Shown here piece after piece: positions 1-8,043 of a stretch of DNA of 64,000 nucleotides. The notes under the pieces were generated by a model. It worked only from the letters and a program-made list of their open reading frames with translations, searched no databases and was not told the origin of the DNA. The position numbers and the translations under genes were made by a program. Positions within the stretch are counted from its first letter, which is position 1. Each line of letters starts with the position of its first letter. Source of the DNA: Ferrovum myxofaciens (GTDB lineage Bacteria; Pseudomonadota; Gammaproteobacteria; Burkholderiales; Ferrovaceae); the NCBI RefSeq assembly GCF_000735045.1, contig NZ_JPOQ01000016.1:1-64000 (forward strand), given 5' to 3'.

Positions 1-17
1 ACAACGCTGGTCAGGGG

Positions 18-695
18 CTACCCGTAACTGGGAGCCTGTAGGTGCTGTCCAATTGAATCCGGAACGACAAGTTCGGTTGGCGGCTTAAGATGGTTGAGGC
101 GACAGAAACCCTGAAAGACGCCGATACCTGCCAGTGGCGTGTTGAATGCTGCCGCTACGCCAGCTGCGGCCCCCGCGAGAATCAGCCCTTTTTCCAGATC
201 GTGTTTTGGAAAGCGTGCAAAATTCCCCAGGCTGTGCATGATGGATGCGCCGATTTGTACGGTGGGTCCCTCACGTCCGATGGATGCGCCACAAAGCAAC
301 GCGAAAACAGCGAGGAAAAACTTGCCGGTCGAAACGCGCAGGGAAAGCACGCGTTCGCGGATTGAACTGCTCTCTTCAGGATCAAGCGATGCAATGGTCT
401 GCGGAATACCGCTGCCTTGCGATCCAGGGAAGTATTTTCTGGTAGTGTAAACAATCAACGCCATGCCGGCAGGGGTGATCAGCAAGGGTAAATAAGGCGA
501 GATAGCGAGTACCTTGTGAAAAATACCATTTGCCCACTCACCGGCAACAGCCAACGCAATGGCAGCTAACGCTACGCTGATTGCGCCGCTCCAAAATACC
601 AATTGGCGTTTCCAGTCCAGAAGTGTTGTGGCTTCGAACAGTGAGCTATCGTCAGCTACTTTAAAGTATTTGCGAATTGCTTGGGGAATTTTCAT
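18..695 (-). pseudogene. ClC-family chloride channel/antiporter, 3'-truncated
   Basis: The first 191 residues read as a ClC-type anion channel or H+/Cl- antiporter of the inner membrane. Visible are hydrophobic helices at about 32-52 and 66-83, the GSGIP selectivity-filter motif at 94-98, the GREGP motif with the gating glutamate E142, and the AAAFNTPLAGI segment at 181-191. After I191, where family members continue into a conserved glutamate-rich helix, the sequence becomes unrelated for 34 residues and stops. Intact ClC proteins are over 400 residues long, so more than half is missing. The break lies near position 122, probably from a mobile-element insertion or island junction. The product is unlikely to be a working channel. 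The start ATG and N-terminus look normal. Confidence 0.85.
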
Positions 696-1023
696 TACGG
701 ATATTATACAGGCAGCTTTACAGATCTTGATTGTTGGCAGAATGAAAAAGGTAGCTACTGGTCACGAACAGCGGGTTTCTGGGAGCGAATCTCCAACCTC
801 AACTCATTATGCTGAACCTGCCTGTATACCACTTTCAACTATATCTCTCGACTATCCGCTTTAGTGCGGTAAGCAGAACCTCAAACTCAGTCACGCGACG
901 TGCCGGTAATGGCACTTTGCTGCCCTTCGCGAAGTTCCTCTTTATGGAAGGCTAATTTACCAGATAATTTATCCTGTAAACCGCAGATGATGAGATAAAA
1001 TTCAGCGCGAAGTAAGGTAAGTG
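696..1023. other. Gene-free spacer upstream of the defence island
   Basis: No open reading frame here resembles a known protein and none has a convincing ribosome binding site. The stretch contains the upstream region of the truncated ClC gene (about 696-760). It then continues into degraded DNA that leads to the transposase-like fragment. Confidence 0.6.
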
Positions 1024-1150
1024 TTGTACTCAACGACAAACGGAGGGATCATCCTCGGCACCTGGATGCTTTCCATCCTTTCTGGTCACAAGCGTTATTC
1101 GCATGTCACTGCGATCCGTTGCGACGGCGTCAAACCTCGATGTTTTTGTT
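1024..1150 (+). pseudogene. Transposase-like fragment
   Basis: In the frame starting with the AAC codon at 1039, about 35 codons read GGIILGTWMLSILSGHKRY followed by SHVTAIRCDGV. This resembles the 'L(A/S)GHKRYAHITALRxDGV' segment that I recall from a group of IS transposases. No start codon, no catalytic domain and no continuation are present, so it can only be a remnant of an insertion sequence. The family was not determined. It lies next to the broken ClC gene and the recombinase gene, which fits a mobile-element-scarred boundary. Confidence 0.4.
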
Positions 1151-1273
1151 CTCATCTCTCTCCTCATAATGTCAGCGCGGATTGATCCATCGTGTAGCAA
1201 ACCACCGTTTACTATGCGCTACCGTGCATACTTGATTTTAGCACTGAAATTGAACGGTGTGAATAAAGAAATC

Positions 1274-1282
1274 TGGTATAGT
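1274..1282 (+). promoter_or_regulatory. Candidate extended -10 promoter of the defence operon
   Basis: The sequence TGGTATAGT is a TGn extended -10 element with hexamer TATAGT, located 27 bases before the ATG of the recombinase gene. A TTGAAC sequence lies upstream at 1250-1255, but the 21-base spacer is too long for a normal -35. The extended -10 would have to carry most of the activity. No other good promoter is seen before hsdM. Confidence 0.4.
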
Positions 1283-1309
1283 AATCAATGTTTACCATAG
1301 GAGCGTTTG

Positions 1310-1912
1310 ATGAACATTGGCTACGCCCGAGTTTCGACCCAGGATCAACGCCCTGAACTTCAGTTGGATGCCTTGGCTGCGGTGGGCTGCGAACAGGTGT
1401 TCCAGGAAAAGGCGTCTGGCAAGGACAAAGATCGACCGGAACTGGATACCTGTCTGAAAGTTCTCCGCCAGGGTGATACGCTGGTTGTCTGGCGTCTGGA
1501 TCGTCTTGGTCGCTCACTCAAGGATCTGGTGGAAATCGTCCACACCCTCGAAGTACGCGGGGTCAGTTTCCAATCTCTCACTGAAAATATCGATACGACC
1601 AACGCGGGCGGCAAACTGATCTTTCATGTTTTTGCTGCCTTGGCTGAATTCGAGCGCAACCTGATTCGGGAACGGACCGTGGCTGGCTTGGCCGCTGCCC
1701 GTGCGCGGGGACGTATGGGTGGGCGTCGGGTAAAAATGAGCAAGACTGATGTCCGAAAGGCTGCTGCCATGTTGCATGACCCTCTAATAACCAAGACCGA
1801 GGTTGCTAGGCATTTTGGCGTCACTCGGGTTACATTGAATCTAGCACTGAAGCGGGAAGGTTATCCCCAAAACCCCGCTGCGCCGCAAGAACCAGGAGAA
1901 AGCACCACATGA
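1310..1912 (+). CDS. Serine recombinase (resolvase/invertase family)
   Basis: This is a 200-residue small serine recombinase. The N-terminal catalytic domain has YARVST with the expected nucleophile S9. It continues through WRLDRLGRS (about 64-72) and the E-helix region with AEFERNLIRERT (about 114-125). The C-terminal helix-turn-helix is visible near TKTEVARHFGVTRVTL (about 163-178). The ATG at 1310 is chosen over a TTG three bases upstream because an AGGAG sequence at 1298-1302 is well placed. The stop overlaps the hsdM start as ATGA, so the two are translationally coupled, which is unusual for a resolvase. It may act as a DNA-inverting or resolving enzyme for the island, or as a leftover of a transposon that has become part of the operon. 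No inversion sites were recognised. Confidence 0.9.
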   Translation: MNIGYARVSTQDQRPELQLDALAAVGCEQVFQEKASGKDKDRPELDTCLKVLRQGDTLVVWRLDRLGRSLKDLVEIVHTLEVRGVSFQSLTENIDTTNAGGKLIFHVFAALAEFERNLIRERTVAGLAAARARGRMGGRRVKMSKTDVRKAAAMLHDPLITKTEVARHFGVTRVTLNLALKREGYPQNPAAPQEPGESTT

Positions 1913-3501
1913 CCGAAACTGAATTCAAGAAACTGCTATGGGATTCCGCGAATAAACTACGCGGTGCCATGTCGGCAGCCGAATACAAGTTCCCTGTGCT
2001 GGGACTGGTCTTCCTCAAGTATGTGAGCGATATCTTCGATGCCCAGCGTGAGGTCATTCATTACCGACTGTCAGAACCCGAATCTGATTTATACATGCCC
2101 GAGAATATGCGGGAGGAAGCGTTTTTGGTACTTTCTGAGGATCGTGACGCCTATAAACAGGACAATGTGTTCTGGATTCCCCAAGAGGCCCGTTTCTCGG
2201 AACTTCTCAAACAGGCAGCCAACCCCAACCTGGGAAAACTGCTGGATGACGGGATGGCCGTCATTGAACGCGAGAATGAGAAGTTACGCGGTGTACTATA
2301 CCGGGACTTCGCACGGTTACCACTAGAAGCCGGGGTTTTAGGCGATCTGATGAACATTGTCGCCAGGATGAAATTCGACCCCAAGCAGGACAGTTCGCGG
2401 GATGTTTTTGGCGAGGTTTACGAATACTTCCTTGGAAATTTCGCCTTGTCCGAAGGTCAGCGCGCCGGGCAGTTTTACACACCCCGCTCTGTGGTGAGTG
2501 TGTTGGTGGAAATACTCGCCCCTTTTTCCGGCAGAATTTATGACCCAGCCTGTGGATCGGGTGGCATGTTTGTGTATTCGGAGCGGTTCATTGAAGCCCA
2601 CGGCGGTAAAAAAGGACAAGCAGCGATCTATGGTCAGGAACTTTCGGCCACGACCCGCAAACTCGCCTGCATGAACCTCGCCATTCGCGGCATCGACTAT
2701 GACATGGGAAAGGCTCACGGCGATACCTTCCACAATGACCAGCATTCCGACCTGCGGGCTGACTTCGTACTTGCCAATCCCCCCTTCAATATCAAGGGCT
2801 GGGGTGCAGACAAACTCCCGAAAGACCCGCGTTGGAAATATGGCGTGCCCCCTGACGGGAATGCCAACTACGCATGGTTGCAACACATGCTGGCGCGCCT
2901 ATCCGCCGATGGTCGTGCTGGCATCGTACTGGCCAACGGCTCAATGACCACCAATACCAGTGGCGAAGGCGACATCCGGGCCTCTATGGTCAAGGGCGAT
3001 GTGGTGGAGTGCATGGTATCCCTACCTGGACAACTCTTCGCCAATACCCAAATTCCCGCATGCCTGTGGTTCCTCTCCAAAAACAAGGGAGCCGGAAAGA
3101 GTGGAATGCAGGACCGTCGAAGACAGATCCTATTCATCGACGCCAGAAAACTAGCCATCCTGATCCCCGGCTCACGCAAACAGAAAGAGTTTTCCGAAGA
3201 CGAGATCCGGCAAATCGCCCAGACCTACCACAACTGGAGAGGGACGCAGTGGGGCGAGAACGGTTACGAGGATGTGCCCGGCTTCTGCAAGTCGTCCACA
3301 CTGGATGAAATCGAGCAGCACGGCTTTGCTCTCACGCCGGGTCGCTACGTTGGTGCGACCGATGTCGAGGAGGACGACGACGAAGTGTTCGAGGAACAGA
3401 TGACCAAACTGACCAGCGAGTTAAAAGAGTTGTTCAGGCGCGGAAAAGAAATGGAGCAGGAAGTGCGGATCCAACTAGGGCGGATCGGGTATGGCATCTG
3501 A
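1909..3501 (+). CDS. hsdM: Type I restriction-modification methyltransferase subunit
   Basis: HsdM, 530 residues, supplies N6-adenine methylation in the HsdM2S complex and is also part of the restriction complex HsdR2M2S. An N-terminal helical domain (about 1-150) carries the family's start region around LWDSANKLRGAM. The S-adenosylmethionine motif DPACGSGGMF begins at D212, and the catalytic NPPF motif is at 290-293. The C-terminus is acidic and then coiled-coil-like. Length and motifs are complete, so the protein should be active. An AGGAG ribosome binding site precedes the ATG, which overlaps the recombinase stop by four bases. The partners hsdS (about 2.3 kb downstream) and hsdR (about 6 kb downstream) are separated from it by inserted genes. 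Confidence 0.97.
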   Translation: MTETEFKKLLWDSANKLRGAMSAAEYKFPVLGLVFLKYVSDIFDAQREVIHYRLSEPESDLYMPENMREEAFLVLSEDRDAYKQDNVFWIPQEARFSELLKQAANPNLGKLLDDGMAVIERENEKLRGVLYRDFARLPLEAGVLGDLMNIVARMKFDPKQDSSRDVFGEVYEYFLGNFALSEGQRAGQFYTPRSVVSVLVEILAPFSGRIYDPACGSGGMFVYSERFIEAHGGKKGQAAIYGQELSATTRKLACMNLAIRGIDYDMGKAHGDTFHNDQHSDLRADFVLANPPFNIKGWGADKLPKDPRWKYGVPPDGNANYAWLQHMLARLSADGRAGIVLANGSMTTNTSGEGDIRASMVKGDVVECMVSLPGQLFANTQIPACLWFLSKNKGAGKSGMQDRRRQILFIDARKLAILIPGSRKQKEFSEDEIRQIAQTYHNWRGTQWGENGYEDVPGFCKSSTLDEIEQHGFALTPGRYVGATDVEEDDDEVFEEQMTKLTSELKELFRRGKEMEQEVRIQLGRIGYGI

Positions 3502-3605
3502 ATGGGTGATCGCTTTACTCATAAATCACATCAGAGATAATGCATGTTCTTTCCAATAGTTGGTTACAGTATTGATACTGTCATATCATTCTGGTGAGGG
3601 CAATC

Positions 3606-4349
3606 GTGGTTCCGAGACTCGGCGCTGACTGGCTCCTGATAATTCCTTGCTGCGCTCGAAAGATAGCAGGAGGAGAGTTAATTAGTGTCAACGATGATCC
3701 GCTGATCAAGTTAGTGACGCACGATCGTTATTCAGCGATGATCAATACTCGCCGAGCGGTTATGCAGAGTGTTTTTGTCAGTCCAAGGTTTGCAAACGAC
3801 AAAAACACGGGGCTCAAGGACGGCGTGGATTTTGGAGGGCACAATATGTCTGGGCTTTACATGCCAGCTTTGGCGCGCTATGACGGCACGCTCTACCGTA
3901 CCCCATGTCTTAACTCGGTCATTAAACATATAGTCGAGACTAAAGGCATGCCACAAATCATGATTCTTTCTGCGCTCTACGGCCCTTTGCATCCGCTGAG
4001 TCCCATTCAGAATTACAACCTTAAGATGGAGGATGCGCCCGCCCGCGCATGGGAGGACGAGTTTCCTGTGTTCCTTGAGGACTTCGTGCGGCGTAATGGA
4101 GTGAAAAAAATCGGCTTGTATCTAGGCAGTTCAACCAAGTACCTGAAAGTTGCCAAGAAAGCGGTGGACAAAGTATGTAGTTCGGGAACGTCATTGGAGG
4201 TGGTTCAATACCATATCGTTGATGGAAGCACGCACAAAACACCAAGTACCCATGGTTTGCGCATGCTATACGACCTAGGGGGTCCAAGTCTCTACGACCC
4301 CGCGCAGATTTGCGAGAAATTCTTTTTGAGAATTCCATTATGGCAATAA
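3606..4349 (+). CDS. YaaA/DUF6884-like protein
   Basis: A 247-residue protein with features of the YaaA/DUF6884 superfamily. It has a hydrophobic N-terminal strand ending in a cysteine pair and a basic residue (LLIIPCCARK, about 10-19), and a central ALYGPLHPLSPIQNYNL segment that matches the 'LYGLV.P...I..Y' pattern. E. coli YaaA is a peroxide-stress, DNA-associated protein, and DUF6884 proteins recur in phage and defence loci. GTG at 3606 is preferred over an in-frame GTG at 3594 because GAGG lies six bases before it. The 3' end overlaps the next gene by ten bases. It sits between hsdM and hsdS, where it is not a normal restriction component, so an accessory defence role is inferred. The biochemical activity is unknown. 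Confidence 0.6.
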   Translation: MVPRLGADWLLIIPCCARKIAGGELISVNDDPLIKLVTHDRYSAMINTRRAVMQSVFVSPRFANDKNTGLKDGVDFGGHNMSGLYMPALARYDGTLYRTPCLNSVIKHIVETKGMPQIMILSALYGPLHPLSPIQNYNLKMEDAPARAWEDEFPVFLEDFVRRNGVKKIGLYLGSSTKYLKVAKKAVDKVCSSGTSLEVVQYHIVDGSTHKTPSTHGLRMLYDLGGPSLYDPAQICEKFFLRIPLWQ

Positions 4350-5056
4350 CCATTGAATCGGATTTAAAACGCTTTTACGCCTCTCTTGCTAGGCTTCAGA
4401 AGGATTCCAACCAAGGTTTGCTCTTGAGTCGGTTATCAGAAATAAAGAGCCTCCCCCATCGAGGAGTCTACTTTTTTCTCGAAGCGGATGAACTAACCTC
4501 TTGTGGTCGACACCGGGTAACGCGGGTAGGTACACACGCGGTAAGCGTGGGTGCGAAGTCAACCTTGCAAGGGCGGCTCAGAACTCATCTGGGCACAAAG
4601 TCTGGTTCAGGTAACCATCGCGGTTCGATCTTTCGGCTACATATCGGGATGGCGCTGCAACACCGCGACCATTTGGATCTGCCATATTGGGGGAAGGGCT
4701 CGACAAAGCCAGTGGAGTTGAAGAGGAACCCAGCAGTCATGCTTGCAGAGGCCGAACATGAGCAAAAAGTCTCCAATATTATTGGAGGTATGTCGATTCT
4801 GTGGGTGAGTGTGAATGACGATCCAGGCCCTGAGAGTCTTCGCACATACATTGAGCGCAACGCAATTGCCTTGCTATCAAATAATTACTCTCCAATCGAG
4901 GTGGGTAGCAGCGAGTGGCTGGGAACTTATAGCCCTCGAGCGGAGATACGAGGTTGCCGCTTGTGGAATATAAATCACACCAAGGAACTATACGATTCGG
5001 CATTTCTCGATAAGTTTGAAAGGGCTATTGATGAAACTATTGAGTCACACGATTGA
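4340..5056 (+). CDS. GIY-YIG-like nuclease domain protein
   Basis: A 238-residue protein. Its first half resembles a divergent GIY-YIG endonuclease: GVYFF at about 42-46 stands for GIY, RVGTH at about 63-67 stands for YIG, and an arginine-rich LQGRLRTHLG helix follows with a candidate catalytic arginine. A HRGSIFRLHIG segment comes next. The second half has no recognised domain. The ATG at 4340 overlaps the end of the YaaA-like gene, so the two form a translationally coupled pair. The TTG further upstream has no ribosome binding site. The tyrosine of the YIG part is replaced, so catalytic competence is uncertain. It may be the effector nuclease of a two-gene module carried inside the type I restriction operon. 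Confidence 0.6.
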   Translation: MAITIESDLKRFYASLARLQKDSNQGLLLSRLSEIKSLPHRGVYFFLEADELTSCGRHRVTRVGTHAVSVGAKSTLQGRLRTHLGTKSGSGNHRGSIFRLHIGMALQHRDHLDLPYWGKGSTKPVELKRNPAVMLAEAEHEQKVSNIIGGMSILWVSVNDDPGPESLRTYIERNAIALLSNNYSPIEVGSSEWLGTYSPRAEIRGCRLWNINHTKELYDSAFLDKFERAIDETIESHD

Positions 5057-5129
5057 ATTGATGAGTGCGAAGCCTAATAAACCATATGCACTGATCTATT
5101 CACTTGGGTTTTCCATTGGAGAATAAACC

Positions 5130-5537
5130 ATGACTTTGGATATCAATCCACTGCTTAACGCCATCGCTCGTCTTGAAGAGGGCTTGAATGACTACCGACG
5201 CAATACAACATATACCCTGATTCGTGATGGACTGATTCAACGCTTTGAATTCACCTACGAGATCGCCCACAAGATGCTCAAACGCTATCTCGAATCCATC
5301 TCACCAACACCGGAAGAATATGACAGCATGCCTTTCCAGGATTTGATCCGCTCCGGTAACGAGCAGGGCCTGCTGCTGGGTGATTGGCCGAAGTGGCGAG
5401 GTTATCGCGATATGCGATCCAAAACCAGCCATACCTACGATGAAGAGATCGCTCTCGAAGTCGTGGATCAAATCCCCTCATTTCTCGAAGAGGTGCGTTA
5501 TTTTCGTGACGAACTCAGTCAGCGATTGACCAGATGA
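5130..5537 (+). CDS. hepT: HepT-type HEPN toxin (HI0074 family)
   Basis: A 135-residue all-helical protein of the HI0074/HepT family, formerly called nucleotidyltransferase substrate-binding proteins. The HEPN ribonuclease motif RX4HXY is complete: R96, H101 and Y103 in RSKTSHTY. In characterised HepT/MntA systems HepT is an RNase toxin. MntA blocks it by adding AMP to the motif tyrosine. A GGAG ribosome binding site precedes the ATG. The stop overlaps the next start as ATGA, so toxin and nucleotidyltransferase are coupled. The next reading frame carries the MNT domain fused to HsdS instead of a free antitoxin. All catalytic residues are present, so the protein is expected to be toxic when uncontrolled. 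Confidence 0.88.
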   Translation: MTLDINPLLNAIARLEEGLNDYRRNTTYTLIRDGLIQRFEFTYEIAHKMLKRYLESISPTPEEYDSMPFQDLIRSGNEQGLLLGDWPKWRGYRDMRSKTSHTYDEEIALEVVDQIPSFLEEVRYFRDELSQRLTR

Positions 5538-7093
5538 ATACCCCACTCATCGACATCAGCCCTAATGACTGGGCCATTATCCGCAACATTCTGCAAAAGA
5601 ATGTGCCGCAATGGGATGTGTGGGCTTTTGGTTCCCGCTCCAAGTGGACAGCCAAAGAATACTCCGACTTGGATCTGGCCATCATTACCGATAAACCCCT
5701 GCCACTGAAGGTCAGTGCCAGCCTGAGTAATGATTTCTCCGAGTCTGATATACCGTGGAAGGTGGATGTTGTAGATTGGGCGACTACCCGTGAATCTTTC
5801 CGTAAGATCATCGAACGCGACAAGGTGGTGGTGCAGAAAGGAGCACGCAGATTGGGAGGGTGGGGTATGGCGTCTGAATGGCAGGAGATAGCACTTGGCG
5901 ATTTCGCCCCCTTCACTTATGGCAAAAGTTTGCCAGAGAAAGATCGAAAAGCCACAGGTGCAGTCCTCGTTTTCGGGTCGAACGGCATTGTTGGCCTCCA
6001 TGATAAAGCGCTTACCGATGGACCAACTATCGTCATTGGACGCAAAGGAACTGTAGGTGCTATTCACTACAATAAGAAGCCGTGCTGGCCAATTGATACA
6101 ACTTTTTTTATTTCAGGCGTTGATGAAGATCTAGTCAGGTTTCGCTACTATGCATTGAAGTCGCTAGGGCTTGAGCACATGAACGGTGACAGCGCGGTGC
6201 CTGGTCTCAACAGAGATACCGCTCATGCTCAAATTCTTTCAATACCAACTTCTGAACTTGAACAACGAGCCATTGCCCGCGTCCTCGGCGTACTCGACGA
6301 CCGTATCGAACACAACCGTGCCTTGGCTACAAACCTCGAAGCTATTGCCCGGCGGCTGTTCAAATCGTGGTTCGTGGACTTCGATCCAGTACGCGCCAAG
6401 GCCGCAGGTGAAAAACCTCCCGGCCTCGCCGACGACATCGCGGCGCTGTTCCCGGATCGGTTTGTGGAGAGCGAACTTGGAGAGATTCCGGAGGAATGGA
6501 AGGTTGGAAAAGTTTCTGATTTCTGTACCAATATTCGTGTTGGCTGTACACCGAGTCAATTTTCGTCCGACGACTTCTATGTTGGTCTTGAGCATTTTGA
6601 TCGCCACTGTCTGACGCTCTGGAATGGCGGAAGTGGTGACGATGCAACCAGCAATAAGAGTCGGTTCGAAAAATACGATCTTCTTTTCGGAAAGCTCCGA
6701 CCGTATTTTCATAAAGTGGCGATTGCCCCGATGAATGGCATCTGCTCAACAGACATTCTCGTGATTCGTTGTGCGGACATGGCTTACCGAGAATTTATGT
6801 ACTTCACCCTTTTTCAGGATGACATAATTCAGTTCGTATCTGATGCAAGCGGCGGCACTCGGATGCCGCGCACGAATTGGGAAACATTAGCAAACTATGA
6901 TTGTGCAATTCCCCCCGAAACGGTTTCTACTACGTTTGGCGAAATCACGACACCGATGATCGAGATAATGATGCAGTGCGTCTCTGAGAATGACGCCCTT
7001 GCCAAACTACGCGACCTTCTTCTACCCCGCCTGATTTCCGGCAAGCTTCGCGTCGAGGATGCCGAATCTATTATCGAAGAAGCCATCGCATGA
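5534..7093 (+). CDS. hsdS: MntA nucleotidyltransferase fused to HsdS specificity subunit
   Basis: One 519-residue frame joins two normally separate proteins. Residues 1-102 form a minimal nucleotidyltransferase of the MntA antitoxin type: G33-S34, ten residues, then D45 and D47 match GSX10DXD, and a further acidic strand VDVVD lies at 77-81. A short linker (103-111) leads to M112. From there a full HsdS follows: first target-recognition domain about 113-250, a central conserved helix region with EQRAIARVLGVLDDRI, a second target-recognition domain about 315-480, and a C-terminal conserved helix ending LLPRLISGKL. The linker contains GGGAGG seven bases before the ATG at 5867, so HsdS could also be made alone. 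The pairing with upstream HepT is typical, but the fusion to HsdS is not an arrangement I know. Confidence 0.9.
   Translation: MNTPLIDISPNDWAIIRNILQKNVPQWDVWAFGSRSKWTAKEYSDLDLAIITDKPLPLKVSASLSNDFSESDIPWKVDVVDWATTRESFRKIIERDKVVVQKGARRLGGWGMASEWQEIALGDFAPFTYGKSLPEKDRKATGAVLVFGSNGIVGLHDKALTDGPTIVIGRKGTVGAIHYNKKPCWPIDTTFFISGVDEDLVRFRYYALKSLGLEHMNGDSAVPGLNRDTAHAQILSIPTSELEQRAIARVLGVLDDRIEHNRALATNLEAIARRLFKSWFVDFDPVRAKAAGEKPPGLADDIAALFPDRFVESELGEIPEEWKVGKVSDFCTNIRVGCTPSQFSSDDFYVGLEHFDRHCLTLWNGGSGDDATSNKSRFEKYDLLFGKLRPYFHKVAIAPMNGICSTDILVIRCADMAYREFMYFTLFQDDIIQFVSDASGGTRMPRTNWETLANYDCAIPPETVSTTFGEITTPMIEIMMQCVSENDALAKLRDLLLPRLISGKLRVEDAESIIEEAIA
5854..5869 (+). promoter_or_regulatory. Internal ribosome binding site and HsdS start
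   Basis: GGGAGG at 5854-5859 stands seven bases before an in-frame ATG at 5867-5869. The ATG begins MASEWQEIALGDF, the usual kind of HsdS N-terminus. The site is at least as good as the binding sites of the other genes in the operon. It could give a free HsdS of 408 residues besides the MntA::HsdS fusion. Confidence 0.65.
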
Positions 7094-8043
7094 CCACTAT
7101 GAAGCCCCTTAGCAAGCTGGTGCGCGTACCGTTGCGCGAAGCCTGGAAGCACGAAGCCAGTGATTTCACCCCGTGGTTGGCCGAAACCGACAACCTGAAC
7201 GCCCTAGCGGATGCGCTGGGAGTCAGTGAACTGGTGTTGGTTGCCACCGAGCATTGGGTCGGCGACTTCAAGCTCGATATCCTTTGTACTGACGGCGACG
7301 AGCAGGTCATCATCGAAAACCAACTCGACAAGACCAACCATACCCATCTTGGCCAGATCATTGCCTACGCAGCCGGCGTAGGCGCCAAAAAGGTGATTTG
7401 GGTCGCGGAGTCGTTCCGGCCCGAACATGCTGCCGCGCTGCAATTCTTAAACGACAATACGACCGACGATCTCAACTTTTTCGCTGTCGAGGTCGAGTTG
7501 TGGAAGATTGGCGACTCTCCATTGGCGCCTAAATTCGAAGTTGTGGTCAAACCGAACGAATGGGCGAAAGCAGGCCGTGAACAAGCTCGCGCTGCGGCAT
7601 CCACGACGCCAACCAAGCAGTTGCAGCAGAAATTCTGGATGGCGTTGATCGAGCATCTGGCCACAAAAGCACCCCAGATTCGCCCTCAGAAGCCCCGTGC
7701 GCAGCACTGGCTGAATAATTCTATCGGCCGTGCAGGTTTCGGCCTTAACCCGATTGCCAACACTCGGGATGAACGATTTGGCGTTGAGTTATGGATAACC
7801 AGCCCAGAAGCCAAGCAACATTATGCCAACCTGTTTGCGCAGAAGCAGGACATCGAAGCAAAGCTGGGTTTCGAACTGGACTGGCAGGCGTTGCCGGACG
7901 CCAAGGCTGTCCGGATCGCCTCCTGGTATCCCGATGCCTCGATTGAGGATGAGCAACGCTGGCACGAATACATCGATTGGTTGACGCAACGGCTAGTCAA
8001 GATGGATACAGTGCTGCGTCCCATCGTGAAAACATTGCCATGA
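7090..8043 (+). CDS. DUF4268 domain protein, probable PD-(D/E)XK-like fold
   Basis: A 317-residue protein of the DUF4268 type, which is often found in type I restriction loci. The N-terminal half contains a nuclease-like core: a strand with DFKLDILCTD, then EQVIIENQLDK, then HLGQIIAYAAG, the order D ... ExQ ... Q expected for a divergent PD-(D/E)XK fold. The C-terminal half (about 190-310) is the DUF4268 part, with many tryptophans and a final helical segment. The start overlaps the hsdS stop by four bases (ATGA), and its own stop overlaps the reverse transcriptase start. A role in DNA recognition or cleavage as an accessory to the restriction system is inferred. No experimental function is assigned. 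Confidence 0.75.
   Translation: MTTMKPLSKLVRVPLREAWKHEASDFTPWLAETDNLNALADALGVSELVLVATEHWVGDFKLDILCTDGDEQVIIENQLDKTNHTHLGQIIAYAAGVGAKKVIWVAESFRPEHAAALQFLNDNTTDDLNFFAVEVELWKIGDSPLAPKFEVVVKPNEWAKAGREQARAAASTTPTKQLQQKFWMALIEHLATKAPQIRPQKPRAQHWLNNSIGRAGFGLNPIANTRDERFGVELWITSPEAKQHYANLFAQKQDIEAKLGFELDWQALPDAKAVRIASWYPDASIEDEQRWHEYIDWLTQRLVKMDTVLRPIVKTLP

Noticed and set aside
1103-1300. Plus-strand reading frame before the recombinase
   Set aside because: It has no ribosome binding site and overlaps the transposase-like fragment in another frame.
7977-8039. N-terminal extension of the reverse transcriptase to 7977
   Set aside because: It lies inside the DUF4268 gene. The ATG at 8040 overlaps that gene's stop in the same manner as its neighbours.
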